Source of the DNA: Diphasiastrum complanatum
Lineage: Eukaryota > Streptophyta > Lycopodiopsida > Lycopodiales > Lycopodiaceae
Assembly (NCBI GenBank): GCA_029204225.1
Contig: CM055106.1
Location: 44,055,003-44,119,002 of the forward strand
Length of the DNA: 64,000 nt
Direction of reading: 5' to 3'
The notes under the pieces were generated by a model that saw nothing but the letters and a program-made list of their open reading frames with translations, did no database searches and had not been told where the DNA came from. Of this stretch, positions 24,156-34,829 are shown piece after piece. The translations under genes were made by a program, and so were the position numbers. How positions within the stretch are numbered: position 1 is the first letter of the stretch; every line of letters begins with the position of its first letter.

Positions 24156-24892
24156 TATAGGCTGATATTCCAAGGAATATTCTAGCCATCATGCGAAACA
24201 TCTTTAAAAATACAAGCAGGATAGAATTTAAATGTAGAACTTGCCCATCAAGTTTAGGCTTTTGCGGTATCCGTAATGGCTTAAGTTATTTAGTTCTAAA
24301 TTTAAACTGCCATGGGCACTACACATAGATATGTAGTTTCCAGTTATTTCAAGTTATGTAAAAGTTAGTCACAAAGGTCCATTGAGGGTTTGTCCCATGG
24401 AACCAATGTGATTCAAAGTTAAGTTAGTCCCATAGTGCCTTTTTGTAAGTGACCATCACTCCAAGTATATATAGGAGTGGAAGAGTCCATTTGCAATATA
24501 TGCTTATCTTTTCTCTCTGAATGTTCTCCCTTGTGTGGTTTCATGTATTGTGTTATTTCACATTGTATTGTACAATATTGATCTTGCAACAAGTTAAGTT
24601 AATCCAGGCCCTCCATTCTCTAGTAGGTTCAGCCTTAGAGGAGGAGATTTAGTTTAGGGTTTTATCTTTTAAGTTAAGCCGTCATTTGTTAGAAACTAAG
24701 GAGAGAAAAGAGAGAAGAGTGGATCTTACCCATTAGAATACTCATCACCATGCTTATGATTGTCTTTCTTGCATCCATATCCATGCTAGTTGGAGATAGC
24801 CTTAGTGAGGGTTAGTTGAGAAAAGCCATAACTCGATCTAGTTGGAGCCATAGCTGGTGTGGATGCTAAAGCCACAACATTGGCGCATTGCC
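24156..24892 (+). repeat. Gypsy-type 5' LTR and primer site
   Basis: The first 165 bp match 57035-57199, where the same sequence follows a polypurine tract, so both are LTR starts of one family (TATAGGCTG here for TGTAGGCTG there). A TATA-like TATATATAGG lies at about 24467. The LTR probably ends CCACAACA at about 24879, followed by TGGCGCATTGCC (24881-24892). That resembles the TGGCGCCGTTGCC primer site used by Athila/Tat-type Gypsy elements. No coding region follows here. Confidence 0.65.
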
Positions 24893-25957
24893 ACTTTTTT
24901 TTTTCGCTTTCTCTACTTTTGTAGCTACTTTTCCTTGAGTTTTTAAGCCATTTTTTGCTTCTTGTTTTTTGTGTGTTGCTTGCTGCTTTTTGCTATCTTT
25001 TTTTGGAACACCTTTGCTTGTCTTCTACTTTACAAGGACTCACCCTAAGGGTTGTGCTCATTGAGGGTTTTTGAGCAAAGACGGTTCAGCTCCTCGAAGG
25101 TTTTCTAAAAGACTCATTGAGGGTTTGGAGCAAAGCGGGCTCTCAAAGGTTTTTGCGTTCATGGAGGGTTTATGAAGCCTTATGTTACATCCTATCCATC
25201 TTGGAAAGAGCGCACTCAACAACGTAGGATCAGCCTGGAGCATACTCCAAGTTTTGCTTATTTTCCAAGCTACATCCAATCTCATTTTCTGCAGAGGGAT
25301 GGCCACTCCAATCTTGTAGAGCATTCAACAGCCTTGAGCATTCAACGACCATCAGTTTTGCTTGTTTTTTAACATCCAGCCATGTGGTGATATCAACCTC
25401 CAACCGTGTGGTGATATCAGCCTCCAGCCGCGATTTTAGGCAGATTCAATCATTATAGATCTGAAAAAGGTGTACACAGATCAGCACCTGCTGTGAATTA
25501 GTGTAGACTTCATTCTCAAATTCTTGGTGCCTTGAGAATGCCTTCAATTGATCGCACCTGCCGAAATGATTTGAAAGTCTCCCTCCATTTGAATCTGTGT
25601 TCAGATAGGAGGACCAATGCCTGCAATTGGTTTGCAGCACAGGCTGTTAACTACATGAGCAGTTGTGGTAACTAAGGCAACCTTGATTCAACCTTTTCTT
25701 TCTCGCTATGGAGGGTGTGAAAGAGGAGAGTGATGCAAGAGAAACGGTTCTTCCCAGCGATGGCTGTAGAGAAAAGAAAAGATGGGATGCAGGGAAGGCC
25801 GCTGGCTGATTCTTTTTCGGCTAGGAGGAAGCGCGCGAGCAGCCAGGCTATTGTTCGATCTTGGTTGGGACACGGTGAAGGCTCCTTTGTTGCATTATCT
25901 CCTCATTGTATACATCTTTTTATAATTCACAAGAACATATGACACATTCAAAAGAGC
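24893..25957. other. No clear gene
   Basis: Low-information sequence, including a T-rich tract, and a short imperfect repetition around 25060-25165 (CTCATTGAGGGTTT and similar). A tandem pair of GTGTGGTGATATCA-like units lies near 25385-25430. The 70-codon frame at 25730 shows no motif. Confidence 0.45.
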
Positions 25958-26375
25958 ATGGTGCTGCAACCTATCATTTGGCTTCATAGCAGCTATGTTA
26001 ATTTGTCTTCGGAGCTGCAAAGACTGGAAGAATCACATGCTAAAACTTTTTGTCACCATCGATTGGCTGCAGCAGGCTATAGATCTTCTCAGATCCTCTC
26101 ATGCCATTGTTCTCAGCCTTGTGGAGAGGTTGCAAGGCGAGATCCTCTCATGCCACTGTTCTCAGCTTTGTGGAGAGGTTGCAAGGCGAGGAATGGATCA
26201 TTGCATATATGGATGAGACGGTGAATCTTTTGGATGTGTGTGATGCTTTGAAGAAGGCCATTTTTAGGTTGGAGGAGTATGACGGTTTAGTTGAGGTAGC
26301 TATGAAGCTCTCCAACAGGGCATTAGCAGCGCAGTTCAACTGAATAGGGCACGACAAGTTTTAAATGCTTACAAA
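25958..26375 (+). pseudogene. Host gene fragment, 5' part, perhaps BPS1-like
   Basis: Reading in successive frames: LSSELQRLEESHAKTF, then after a shift WLQQAIDLLRSSHAIVLSLV, then after a 49-bp duplication WIIAYMDETVNLLDVCDALK and a basic/hydrophobic tail. The WIIAYMDETVNLLDVC core resembles the W..YLDDSVKLLDVC block of the plant BPS1/ROH1-like family; that identification is from memory of the family and is tentative. Across the chromovirus insertion the frame VQLNRARQVLNAYK continues at 32474 without a break. So the exon was already present when the element landed. The internal duplication and two frameshifts show the fragment is no longer functional. Confidence 0.5.
26092..26189 (+). repeat. 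49-bp tandem duplication in gene fragment
   Basis: Two copies starting GATCCTCTCATGCCA at 26092 and 26141, with two differences seen. Because 49 is not a multiple of three, it shifts the reading frame of the surrounding gene fragment. Skipping one copy joins VERLQGE directly to EWIIAYM. Confidence 0.92.
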
Positions 26376-26817
26376 AGTTATGGACCACAGGATAGAGGCT
26401 TACTAGGCTACTCTGCATATATTTTGCAGGCCTCTTTACATTTACTGTTAATTATTTATATTTTGGGTACGCATGTTATATTAGTCATGTACAGGCCTTT
26501 TTATATACTTATGACCCGCACTGGGTCCTTTTTTATGACATTGAGTGACTTTGGGCCCTTATTATATGGTTATATGTGGAGTGGGGCCCGTAAGAGGCGC
26601 ACTATTTTTCTTCCACATTTTGCCTCCCTTTATTTTTGAATTCCTATTTTAGGGTTCATTGGTAGGGTATTTGTACACTCATTTTTCAGATTATTGATTG
26701 GTATTGTTTGGGCTCTTCGTGGGAGAACCTATTGTCTTGTCTATTGCTTGTAGGGCTTTAATCTATTGCTGTCTTTTATGCTTCATTGATTCAACACTTG
26801 AGATTTTGATCATAACT
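26376..26817 (+). repeat. 5' LTR of chromovirus
   Basis: A 442-bp block from AGTTATGGACC to ATCATAACT. It aligns along its length with 32012-32468; the right copy has an extra short segment near GGTAGGGTATTTATAGG. The primer site abuts its end directly, fixing the boundary at 26817. Confidence 0.9.
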
Positions 26818-26829
26818 TGGTATCAGAGC
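26818..26829 (+). promoter_or_regulatory. Primer binding site (initiator tRNA-Met)
   Basis: TGGTATCAGAGC follows the LTR with no spacer, as expected for priming by initiator methionine tRNA. Confidence 0.93.
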
Positions 26830-27040
26830 ACTTTCCTGATTGCTGAATTTCAGATCTTATTTTTTGATTGGGTGCCCATTTTCCTTATTGATTTTTCTCT
26901 CTTTGCTGAGGGCTTTCGTCTCTTTGCTTCAGCAACATTCAGCACAGCTTGGAGGAGGACCAACAAATCCTTTTCCCTCTTTTTTTGAATCCTCTATTTG
27001 ATTCAGGGAGAGGAGAGGATTCCCAGCCATCTTTTCAGCA

Positions 27041-27256
27041 TTGATTGGAGGTTGTCCAGCGCCCTACTTCATCACATTTTTCAGCCATTGTTCCAGCAGA
27101 ATTTCAACCATATTCAAGTTTTGATTGGAGGCTGTACATCGCTCTATTTCATCACGTTTTTCACAGATTTCCAGCCATATTTTCAACATTGATTGGAGGC
27201 TGTCCAGCGCCCACTTTCATTCTCCTTGTGATCACATTTTCCAGCCAGCTCTTCGC
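27041..27256 (+). repeat. Degenerate tandem repeat in leader
   Basis: TTGATTGGAGG(T/C)TGT recurs at 27041, 27121 and 27189, each followed by a similar CAGCGCCC..TTCATCAC-like segment and a CAGCC end. Three copies with spacings of 80 and 68 bp lie in the untranslated leader. Confidence 0.75.
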
Positions 27257-27454
27257 ACACGCTTGGAGCTCTATCGAGAGGTATCTTTGCTGGTTTTTCC
27301 TTGCTTTCCACACCTTTTCTTGACATTTGTCATTTCCTTTCTTGCTCTTAGTGTCATTTGTGTACCTAAAGCGTATTTGGGGTGACGACAAAAGTCCGCT
27401 CCCTTCGATATTAAGCTTTTCTTACACTCTTTTCACTTCCTGCATTCCTTGACC

Positions 27455-28465
27455 ATGGATACTTCCCCTACATCTTCTGAGCCTCGCATACCGTCTTCCA
27501 CTTACCTTGACGAAGTACGGCATGAATTCCAAGATCATCTTAAAAAAGCCATGAGTGATGTACGCATTGATTTACGCCGGGAGTTACGAGAGACGTTCAT
27601 TGCTCTTTCTGCCCAGATTGCTACACTATCATCAGAGTCCAGTGTTTTTCCACTATCTCCACCTGTTCCCCCACAGCATACATTTCCACCACCCGAGACT
27701 CCTTCATCTTCTGGTCGTTTGCCACGAGACTTTAAAGATAAGGTTCAGCTTACTGTGTATTTTGGGTCATCCGATGGAAATGAACTTGAGAATTGTCTAA
27801 GCTTGAGACCTACTTCCTTATGTTTCCTAAGATTGACATTCAGTGGATACATTTGGCTGCTTTACATTTGGAGGGTCGTGCTGCTACTTGGTGGCGCATG
27901 TTTTGCCAGACGGCTTCACACCCTGGCCTTGCTAGTTGGACAGAGTTTATGACAACACTCCGCCTAGCGATGACTGATCCTCAGTGGCTTATTCGACATC
28001 GCGACATCTTTCGCAGTTTATCTCACACTGGTGACTTGGCTGCTTATACGACACGGTTTACAGAGCTTTCCTATCTATTCCGATATTTCTACATTGGAGT
28101 TCATCTCTCGCTACGTTGCTGGTCTATGAGGCGCACTCAGGTATGATGTTTCTTCTTTTTTTCCACTCACTCTTTCTCACGCCATCTCCCTTGCTACCGC
28201 ACTGCAGCACAAGTACTCTCTCATCTCTTCCTCTATTTCTCGTCCTTCGCATCCTTTCACACGTCCTATTTTTTCCTCTCCATCCTCTGCTAGTCCCACA
28301 TCTTTCAGTTCACCTTCGTCCACTCTTCCGTCTGCACCACGTCCTCCTTTTTCTTCTCGTCCTGTTTTTGTTCGTCGCTACTCACAGCCTGAGATGTCTG
28401 AGATCCGTGAGAAACGCTTATGTTTCAACTGTAAGAGTCTTGATCATATCGCCCGTGATTGCTGA
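27455..28465 (+). pseudogene. Gypsy gag of chromovirus
   Basis: ATG at 27455 opens MDTSPTSSEPRIPSSTYLDE with a short coiled-coil-like helix, then a proline-rich stretch. A +1 shift near 27795 continues as KLETYFLMFPKI, WIHLAALHLEGRAATWWRMF and WTEFMTTLRLAMTD, the usual capsid blocks of Gypsy gag. A further shift near 28140 leads to the basic-serine region and a canonical CCHC knuckle (CFNCKSLDHIARDC) at 28421-28462, followed at once by a stop. At least two frameshifts separate the three parts. Length and order match plant chromoviral gag. Confidence 0.88.
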
Positions 28466-30480
28466 CAGCCTGCCACTGCTACTGCCGTCTATTTCTATGA
28501 TGCTGACACACCTGATGATAGTCCTGATTTTGCCATATGCCTTCCTATTCTTGATGATGACCCACCTGTTGATCAGTTTGTTACACCCACTGAGCATGTT
28601 CCTGATCCCCCTGATCTAGCTGTATGCCATGCTCAGCTTGCTTATGCTACTTGGGCCAGTAAGCCGGGTCCACGCCATATCCGTCTTCACGTACGTATCA
28701 CTGGTCGTGAGTTTATTGCCCTTGTTGACACGGGTAGCACTCACTCGTTTCTCAGCAGTCATATTACTACACGCATTCGTGCTATGCCAGTCACTACGCC
28801 TCATCCCCTGCATGTTGAGGTTGCCAGCGCACACTCTTTTCCTAGCACGCAGATGTATCAACAGCCTTCATATCGGATTGAAGACTTCCTTGGTCAGGCA
28901 GATTTTCATATTATTCCACTTACACGGTACGATCTTATCCTCGGTGCTGATTGGTTTGCATCCCTTGGTGCGGTTACAGTAGACCTCCAGCAGCAGACAT
29001 TGACATTCTCTCATGATGGTACTCAGCATATATTTTTCGGTATCGATTCTCGGCAGGACTATCAGCTTATTTCCGGGAAGCAGTTCATACGGAGGCTCCC
29101 GAAGGCCCATTGTGCGGCTATTTTTTCTATTCAGCCAGTTCAGCCTATTGCGGATGCACCACCTTTGCCACAGGTATTTTCTGAACTGTTGCATGAATTT
29201 GAGCATGTTTTTAGAGAGCTGACTCAGTTACCACCTTTACGAGATGTCAACCACCACATAGACCTTGTTTCCTCTGCATCACCTCCTTCTCGTCCTCCTT
29301 TTCGTATGTCTATTGTTGAGCGCGAGGAAGTCCAGCGTCAGGTGTTTGATTTATTACGTCAAGGCCTTATAGTTCCTAGCCACAGTCCTTTTGGTGTTCC
29401 TGTTTTACTTGTTGATAAGAAGGATGGTACTAAACGTCTATGTATTGATTATCGTGTTTTAAATAAACTTACTATCCGTAGTCAGTATCCTATCCCTCAT
29501 ATGGATGACCTGTTTGACCAGTTAAGCCAAGCCAAGATCTTTTCTAAACTTGAACTCCGTTCCGGTTATCAATAGATTCATATGCATCCTCCTGATGAGC
29601 ACAAGACAGCTTTCTGTACCCACTTTGGTCTGTATGAGTTTCGTGTCCTTCCTTTTGGTGTTACCAATGGCCCGCCCACTTTTCAGAATGTCATGAATAA
29701 CGTCTTTCATCCTCTGCTTGAAAATTGTGTCATTGTTTATTTTGACGATATCCTCATTTATAGCACCAGTCTCTCTCTTCATGTTCAGCACGTTTGTTCT
29801 GTTTTTGTTTTGTTAGTTACTCATCATCTGTATGCTAAACGTTCTAAATGTTCTTTTGTTGTTGTACAAATCGAGTTTTTGGGCTTCTTTGTTACTAATG
29901 GTATTGTTCGTCTCGACCCTCGTAAGGTCCGTTCTATTCTTTCATGGTCTGTGTCTGCTGATGTTCATGATGTTCGTATGTTTCTTGGTCTTGCTATTCA
30001 TTCTGCCACTCTTGCATCTCCTTTGCATGCTCTGTTGAAAAAGGAAACTTCGTTTGCTTGGACTCTCGCATGTTAGTCAGCTTTTGATACTTTGAAGGTT
30101 AAGCTTACCACTGCCCCTGTTTTATGTCTTCCAGATTTTTCCCAGCGTTTTGTTGTTGAGACTGATGCTAGTTCCACAGGATTAGGTGCTTTGTTACGTC
30201 AGCGTCAGTGTGTTATTGCATATGAATCCCGTCGTCTTCGTTCGTATGAGCAGCGCTATTCCACTCATGAAAAAGAGTTGCTTGCTATCATTTTTTTATT
30301 GAAGAAGTGGCGTCATTATCTGTATCGTGCCGTTTGATGTTTTTACTGATCACCAGTCACTTTGTTATCTGTACACACAAAAGGATCTTAGTGATCATCA
30401 GTACCGTTGGCTTCAGTTTTTACAGTCCTTTCATTTTGATATTCATTATAAGCCTGGTAAAAGTAACGCTGCTGCTGATG
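28466..30480 (+). pseudogene. Protease, RT and RNase H of chromovirus
   Basis: One frame is open from 28466 to 29575. It holds the aspartic protease ([14 protein letters not shown], with Asp-Thr-Gly, and later ILGADW) and the RT start ([29 protein letters not shown]). A TAG at 29573 replaces the Gln of the YHQI motif. RT resumes with FGVTNGPPTFQNVMNNVF and the catalytic YFDDILIYS near 29740. A stop at 30074 precedes RNase H (FVVETDASSTGLGALL, THEKELLA). A frameshift near 30330 leads to VFTDHQSLCYLYTQKDLSDH and KPGKSNAAADALSR. The catalytic residues of protease, RT and RNase H are visible, but the lesions preclude expression of one polyprotein. Confidence 0.92.
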
Positions 30481-31857
30481 CTTTGTCTCGTTTACCTGCT
30501 CTTACTTACAGTCTTGTTACGTCTCCCCACTCTTGGTATGATGATCTTCCTCAGGCTTATGCCACATGTCCAGACTTTCGTGATGTTATGTCGTCTGTCT
30601 GTCGTCCTTCCTCTCGCCCTCACCAGGTTTATTCCATTGTTAATCATCGTTTGTTTCACTATGTTTCGTTATGTATTCCCAGCACTCTCGACATACGTCC
30701 ACAACTCCTTCTTGATGTCCATTCCTCTCCTGTTGGTGGCCATTTTGGTTTTCAGAAATCCTTGTTCCGTTTGAAAGAACATTTTTATTGGCCTTCCATG
30801 AAGCGTGAGCTTTCCCACCTTATTCATACTTGTGATTTTTTCCTTCGTAACAAGTATTCCCGTGAAAAACCTGGCGGTCTCTTTCAAAGTTGGCCTATTC
30901 CTTCCCGCCAGTGGACTGATATATCTATGGACTTCATTTTAGGTCTTCCCCATACTCAATGTGGTCATGACTCTTGTTTGGTGGTAGTTGATAGGTTTTC
31001 TAAACAAGCTCATTTCATACCAGTAAGTATAGACCGTGGGACAGAGCTTATGCGTATCTTGGATGTTAGGATATTTATGGGCACTGCTTATCATTCTTCT
31101 GTGGATGGTCAGTCTGAGGTTATTAACCGGGTATTGGAGGATTATTTACGACATTATGTTTCTCATTCTGGTCGTGATTAGGATCAGCATTTATGTTTGG
31201 CTGAGTATAGTTATAACAATTCTGTTAGTTCCAGCAGAGGTGTTTCTCCTTTCCTGCTTGCTCATGGATACTCACCAGTTCTACCCGGTATACCTACGCC
31301 TCCAAATGATGCACCTGTTACTATTTCATCTTATCTTTCGAGTGCTCGGGAGATTATTACTAGAGCTGCTACTCATTTACAGCATATTTAGCAGCGGTAT
31401 AGGACCATTGTTGATCGTCATTGGCGCCATGTTGAGTTTGCAGAGGGAGATATTATTTTTCTCCGGTTACGCTTTGCTCGCCATCGTTTTGTACAGGGTC
31501 TTGCTTCTACTGAGAAGCTTGCGCCGCGCTATTATGGGCCTTTTCAGATTCTTGAGCGCCTCAGTCCAGTTACATATCGTCTTGAGTTACCTGCTGCTAC
31601 TTGGGCTTGTGATATTTTTCATGTCAGTTTATTATGTGCTGCTATTGAGGATGATGCTCCTTGAGATTCCTCATTTCCTACAGATCTAGAGCTTTTTCCA
31701 TTCCTGCCAGCTGCTATTTTACAGGTGCGCTTATTGCATAGTCATCGCCATCGGCAGGTTCAGTTTTTGGTCCAGTGGGTTGGTCGTCCTATTGAGGAGG
31801 CTACTTGGGAGCCCGTTGATGTTTTTTTATCATACCCCTATCCTGGCTGATCAGGCT
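30481..31857 (+). pseudogene. Integrase and chromodomain of chromovirus
   Basis: The zinc-binding end shows H..H (HSSPVGGHFGFQKSLFRLKE) and one Cys of the CxxC pair; the second reads Phe/Leu. The core has WTDISMDFILGLP with the first Asp, but the segment that should hold the second catalytic Asp is deleted between RGTELMRI and GTAYHSSVDGQSE, which carries the Glu. A stop at 31179 follows VSHSGRD. After further stops the GPY-like part (APRYYGPFQILERLSPVTYR) appears. It is followed at about 31700-31845 by a chromodomain-type segment (LVQWVGRPIEEATWEPVDVF). Chromodomains direct integration to heterochromatin in this lineage. Confidence 0.9.
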
Positions 31858-32001
31858 TGATCACTTGCAGCTACCATTGCTTCTCGGGATGCTCCGGCTT
31901 CTCTTGATGTTCCTTTCTCAGATGGGATATCTTGATGCAGTATTTTTCTCTGGCATTGGTTCTTATCTTATTTTGTCTACATTGGGGGAAATGTTCTTTA
32001 T

Positions 32002-32468
32002 AGCCAGGGAGAGTTACGGACTACAAGATACAGGCCTACTGGGCTACTCTGCATATATTCCGTAGGCCTCTTTACATTTACTGTTGGTTATGTATATTTC
32101 TAGTTACGCATTTTATATTAGTCATGTACAGGCCTTTTTATATGCTTATGACCAGCACTGGGTCCTTTTTTATGACATTGACTAGTCTTGGGCCCTTATT
32201 ATATGGTTATATGTGGAGTGGGGGCCCGTAAGAGGGCGCACTATTTTCCCTCCACATTTTCCCTCCCTTTACTTTTGAATTCCTATTTTAGGATTCATTG
32301 GTAGGGTATTTATAGGGGCATTTGTACACTCATTTTTCAAATTATTGATTGGTATTGCTTGGGCTCTTCGTGGGAGAACCTATTGTCTTGTCTATTGCTT
32401 GTAGGGCTTTAGTCTATTGCTATCTTTTATGCTTCATTGATTCAACACTTGAGATTTTGATCATAACT
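32002..32468 (+). repeat. Polypurine tract and 3' LTR of chromovirus
   Basis: AGCCAGGGAG at 32002-32011 precedes the LTR start AGTTACGG at 32012. The LTR ends ATCATAACT at 32468, followed by the ACAAA target duplication. A second purine run, TTGGGGGAAA, lies 20 bp further upstream. Confidence 0.87.
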
Positions 32469-32683
32469 ACAAAGAAGAGGGGGTTAGAATGCACCAAGAC
32501 AACAGGCAGCTGGTTGAGATGAGAATTGAGAGAGAGGGAAGGCTTTGCTTGAACATAAATGACAAGCATGTAGGGGACAAATATGCAAAGTGGTATGATT
32601 TTTTGGGAAATAATTTACCCTATGAAAAACACAACTTCTTTTATTTCAAAGATTATTTTGTGGAAACTCCTGCATTTGGATAG
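32469..32683 (+). pseudogene. Host gene fragment, 3' part after insertion
   Basis: The ACAAA target duplication continues into AAAGAAGAGGGGGTTAG, and the frame reads EEGVRMHQDNRQLVEMRIER, then LCLNINDKHVGDKYAKWYDF, NNLPYEKHN and a hydrophobic end before a stop at 32681. With the left part at 26345-26375 it makes one frame across the insertion. I do not recognise this C-terminal segment. If the BPS1-like reading of the left part is right, this would be its downstream part, but it could also come from another gene. Confidence 0.5.
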
Positions 32684-32859
32684 CTCTCACTCCTCTAACA
32701 ATCTATTCTGAAAGTTCTTGGGCTCTATCTATCTACAATTTGCAGCAAAGCATCAATATCAACTTGATAGTGTTTTTCATCTTTTGAGACATTTTTCTTG
32801 AAATTTTCCACTCGCACAGCTGATTCTCAGCGTATGGAACCTGTGTGAGCCTGTGCAAG

Positions 32860-33697
32860 TCCTTTTGAGGTGTTGTACGAGTCACTTCTGAGTCATTACC
32901 TCAACACTTCAAGGTTTGTTGTGTGTGAGTCATTTTTGAAGGTGCAAGTCATTTCAAGCTATTTTTTTTGCTTTCTTTTGATCTGTGAGCGAATTTCTCA
33001 CCCTTCAGGTCTGTACGAGTCATTTTTGCCATACTTTTTGCGAGCCTGTGCGAGTCATTTCTAGTTGTTTTTTTTTTGCCTCCTACATCCATGTGCGAGT
33101 CATTTTGACTAGTTTTTTGCATTCTTCTAATCTGTGCGAGTCATTTTGACTTGTTTTTTTGTATCGTTCTCCTATGCGAGTCATTTCTAGTTCTTTTGGG
33201 AACTTTTCAAAACCTATGTGAGTCATTTCCAAGTTTGTGCGAGTCATTTTGTTCCCCTATGCGAGTCATTTTCTAGGTCTTTCGGGAATTCTTCAACCAT
33301 GTGCGAGCCATTTTTTGAGCTGTGCGAGTCATCCAAATTTGTGCGAGTCATGTTCCAACTCTATACGAGTCATCTTCCAAGTCTGGGTGGGTCATTTTGA
33401 ATAGTTCCCTATGCGAGTCATTTCTAGTTCATTCCGGAATCCTTCAACCATGTGCGAGTCATTTTCAGGTTGGTGCGAGTCATCTTCCAACTTTGTGCGA
33501 GTCATCTTTTCAACCCTATGCGAGTCATCTTCCAACACTGTGCGAGTCATTTTGAATTGTTCCCCTGTGCGAGTCATTTCTAGTTCTTTCAAAAATCCTT
33601 CAACCATGTGCGAGTCATTTCCAGGTCTGTGCGAGTCATCTTCCAACTCCGTGCGAGTCATCTTTTCAACCCTATGCGAGTCATTTTGACTTGTTTT
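32860..33697 (+). repeat. GTGCGAGTCATTT minisatellite with higher-order units
   Basis: The core (T)GTGCGAGTCAT(T/C)T recurs about 26 times, at intervals of 20-45 bp. From 33259 a longer unit appears (starts 33259, 33411, 33567; 152 and 156 bp). Each has the order TTCTAG..CTTTC, CCTTCAACCAT, four to five cores and TTTGAATTGTTCCC. Left of 33174 the cores are more diverged and irregularly spaced. The open frames (CESF or DDSH strings) are by-products. Confidence 0.93.
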
Positions 33698-34780
33698 GCG
33701 AAAGAATCCGCCCTCAACTATTGTTAGGCACTATAGGATATTGTGCAAATTCTATGCAAATGGATTTTGGTTTTCCTTATGATATTCTATGAACAACTTT
33801 CCATTAAATCAACCATTCGCTTTCCATTGACTATGAACAACCTTCCATTGTTCATAAACTCTCTAAATTCTGTTGTGCGAGTCCATAAGGCTTCCGAGTC
33901 AACTATGCAGGGACTCACAGTTAAGTCAACTATGCTTAATCCTAGCCGCGGTATTTCAACAAGTAAACCACTCACCCAACATGAAAATCGATGTGTGGTA
34001 AGCTGATCTACACTCTAATGAAGTGGGCAAGTACTCTTTGAGACCAAACGGTGCAACATTTAAAAAAAAAAAAAAAAAAACCTATCAGAAACACCAAATT
34101 ACATCGAAAATTCACCTATACAAATAGGTCCCTAGGAATTTTTTCTATAAGTTCCTTGCTTCATGGTCCATTTGAGTTGACGAGTCATTCCTTGATATTT
34201 GCACCGACTCTTGGCAGCAAGAGCACTAGAGAAGGTGAGACAAAAAAAAAAAAAACAAAAAAAACAAAATCCTAAATTCGTCCAAACTAGTGACATAAGC
34301 TACACTCACCACATTTTGGGCTCCACTAATCACAATTGATAACTTTTATCAGTGGGCGAGTATGTTATTCACACGGATTTTTGACATAGAAGAAATTGCC
34401 GCCTGAGCGAAACATCTAGCCACTTGTCTGCATTTCTTGAAAAACTCTGAGCATTTTGTGTTGACCGAGCTTTGCCCACTCGCCCAGCTGTCTGGCATCT
34501 CTCAAACATATTCGACCAACCGACCATCCTAGCCGTGTGCTGTCTTAACTCCGTTCACTCTGCATTTTAGCATCAATCCTTGCCACTGCAATGACGATGG
34601 TTACGCATACCTCTGATCTGACGGTTCCCACCATCCATCCTTGTACATAGCTATCACACTGAAGCAATCCAATATTACTTATTCTAGATGGGATAGGCCT
34701 TAGACACCTCTAGTAGGAAACGCCTTGGACGTGCACTAGTAGGAAGCCATAGAGTAATCAAAAAAAAGATTGCACTCTTG
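33698..34780. other. Non-coding, with A-rich tracts
   Basis: No gene. There are runs of A at about 34062-34080 and 34241-34270. The sequence between has no protein-like frame. The minisatellite core survives once more at about 33876 (TGTGCGAGTCCA). Confidence 0.5.
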
Positions 34781-34829
34781 CCACATACATCACCATTCTA
34801 AAGAGTAGAGACACCCGCTTAGATCAAGA

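Larger units (their letters stand above)
26376..32468 (+). mobile_element. Ty3/Gypsy chromovirus, full length, degenerate
   Basis: LTRs at 26376-26817 and 32012-32468 flank an internal region with primer site, leader, gag, protease, RT, RNase H, integrase and chromodomain in Gypsy order. ACAAA stands on both outer sides (26371-26375 and 32469-32473), a perfect 5-bp target duplication. The LTRs begin AGTTA and end TAACT rather than TG...CA. Stops and frameshifts interrupt gag and pol, and integrase has lost an internal piece. The two LTRs differ at many positions, so the insertion is not recent. Confidence 0.93.

Noticed and set aside
26698-27391. Open frames in the leader of the chromovirus
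   Set aside because: They lie between primer site and gag, have biased Phe/Ser/His composition from T-rich sequence, and overlap one another in all frames.
28116-28619. 167-codon Leu/Pro-rich frame
   Set aside because: Out-of-frame reading of the gag tail and protease entry of the chromovirus.
32860-33697. CRISPR-like appearance of regular GTGCGAGTCAT cores
   Set aside because: Cores are too short, spacing is irregular, spacers are themselves repeated, and the context is a plant nuclear genome. It is a minisatellite.
34050-34275. Poly-A runs as a retroposon tail
   Set aside because: No coding or repeat body precedes them and no target duplication is visible.
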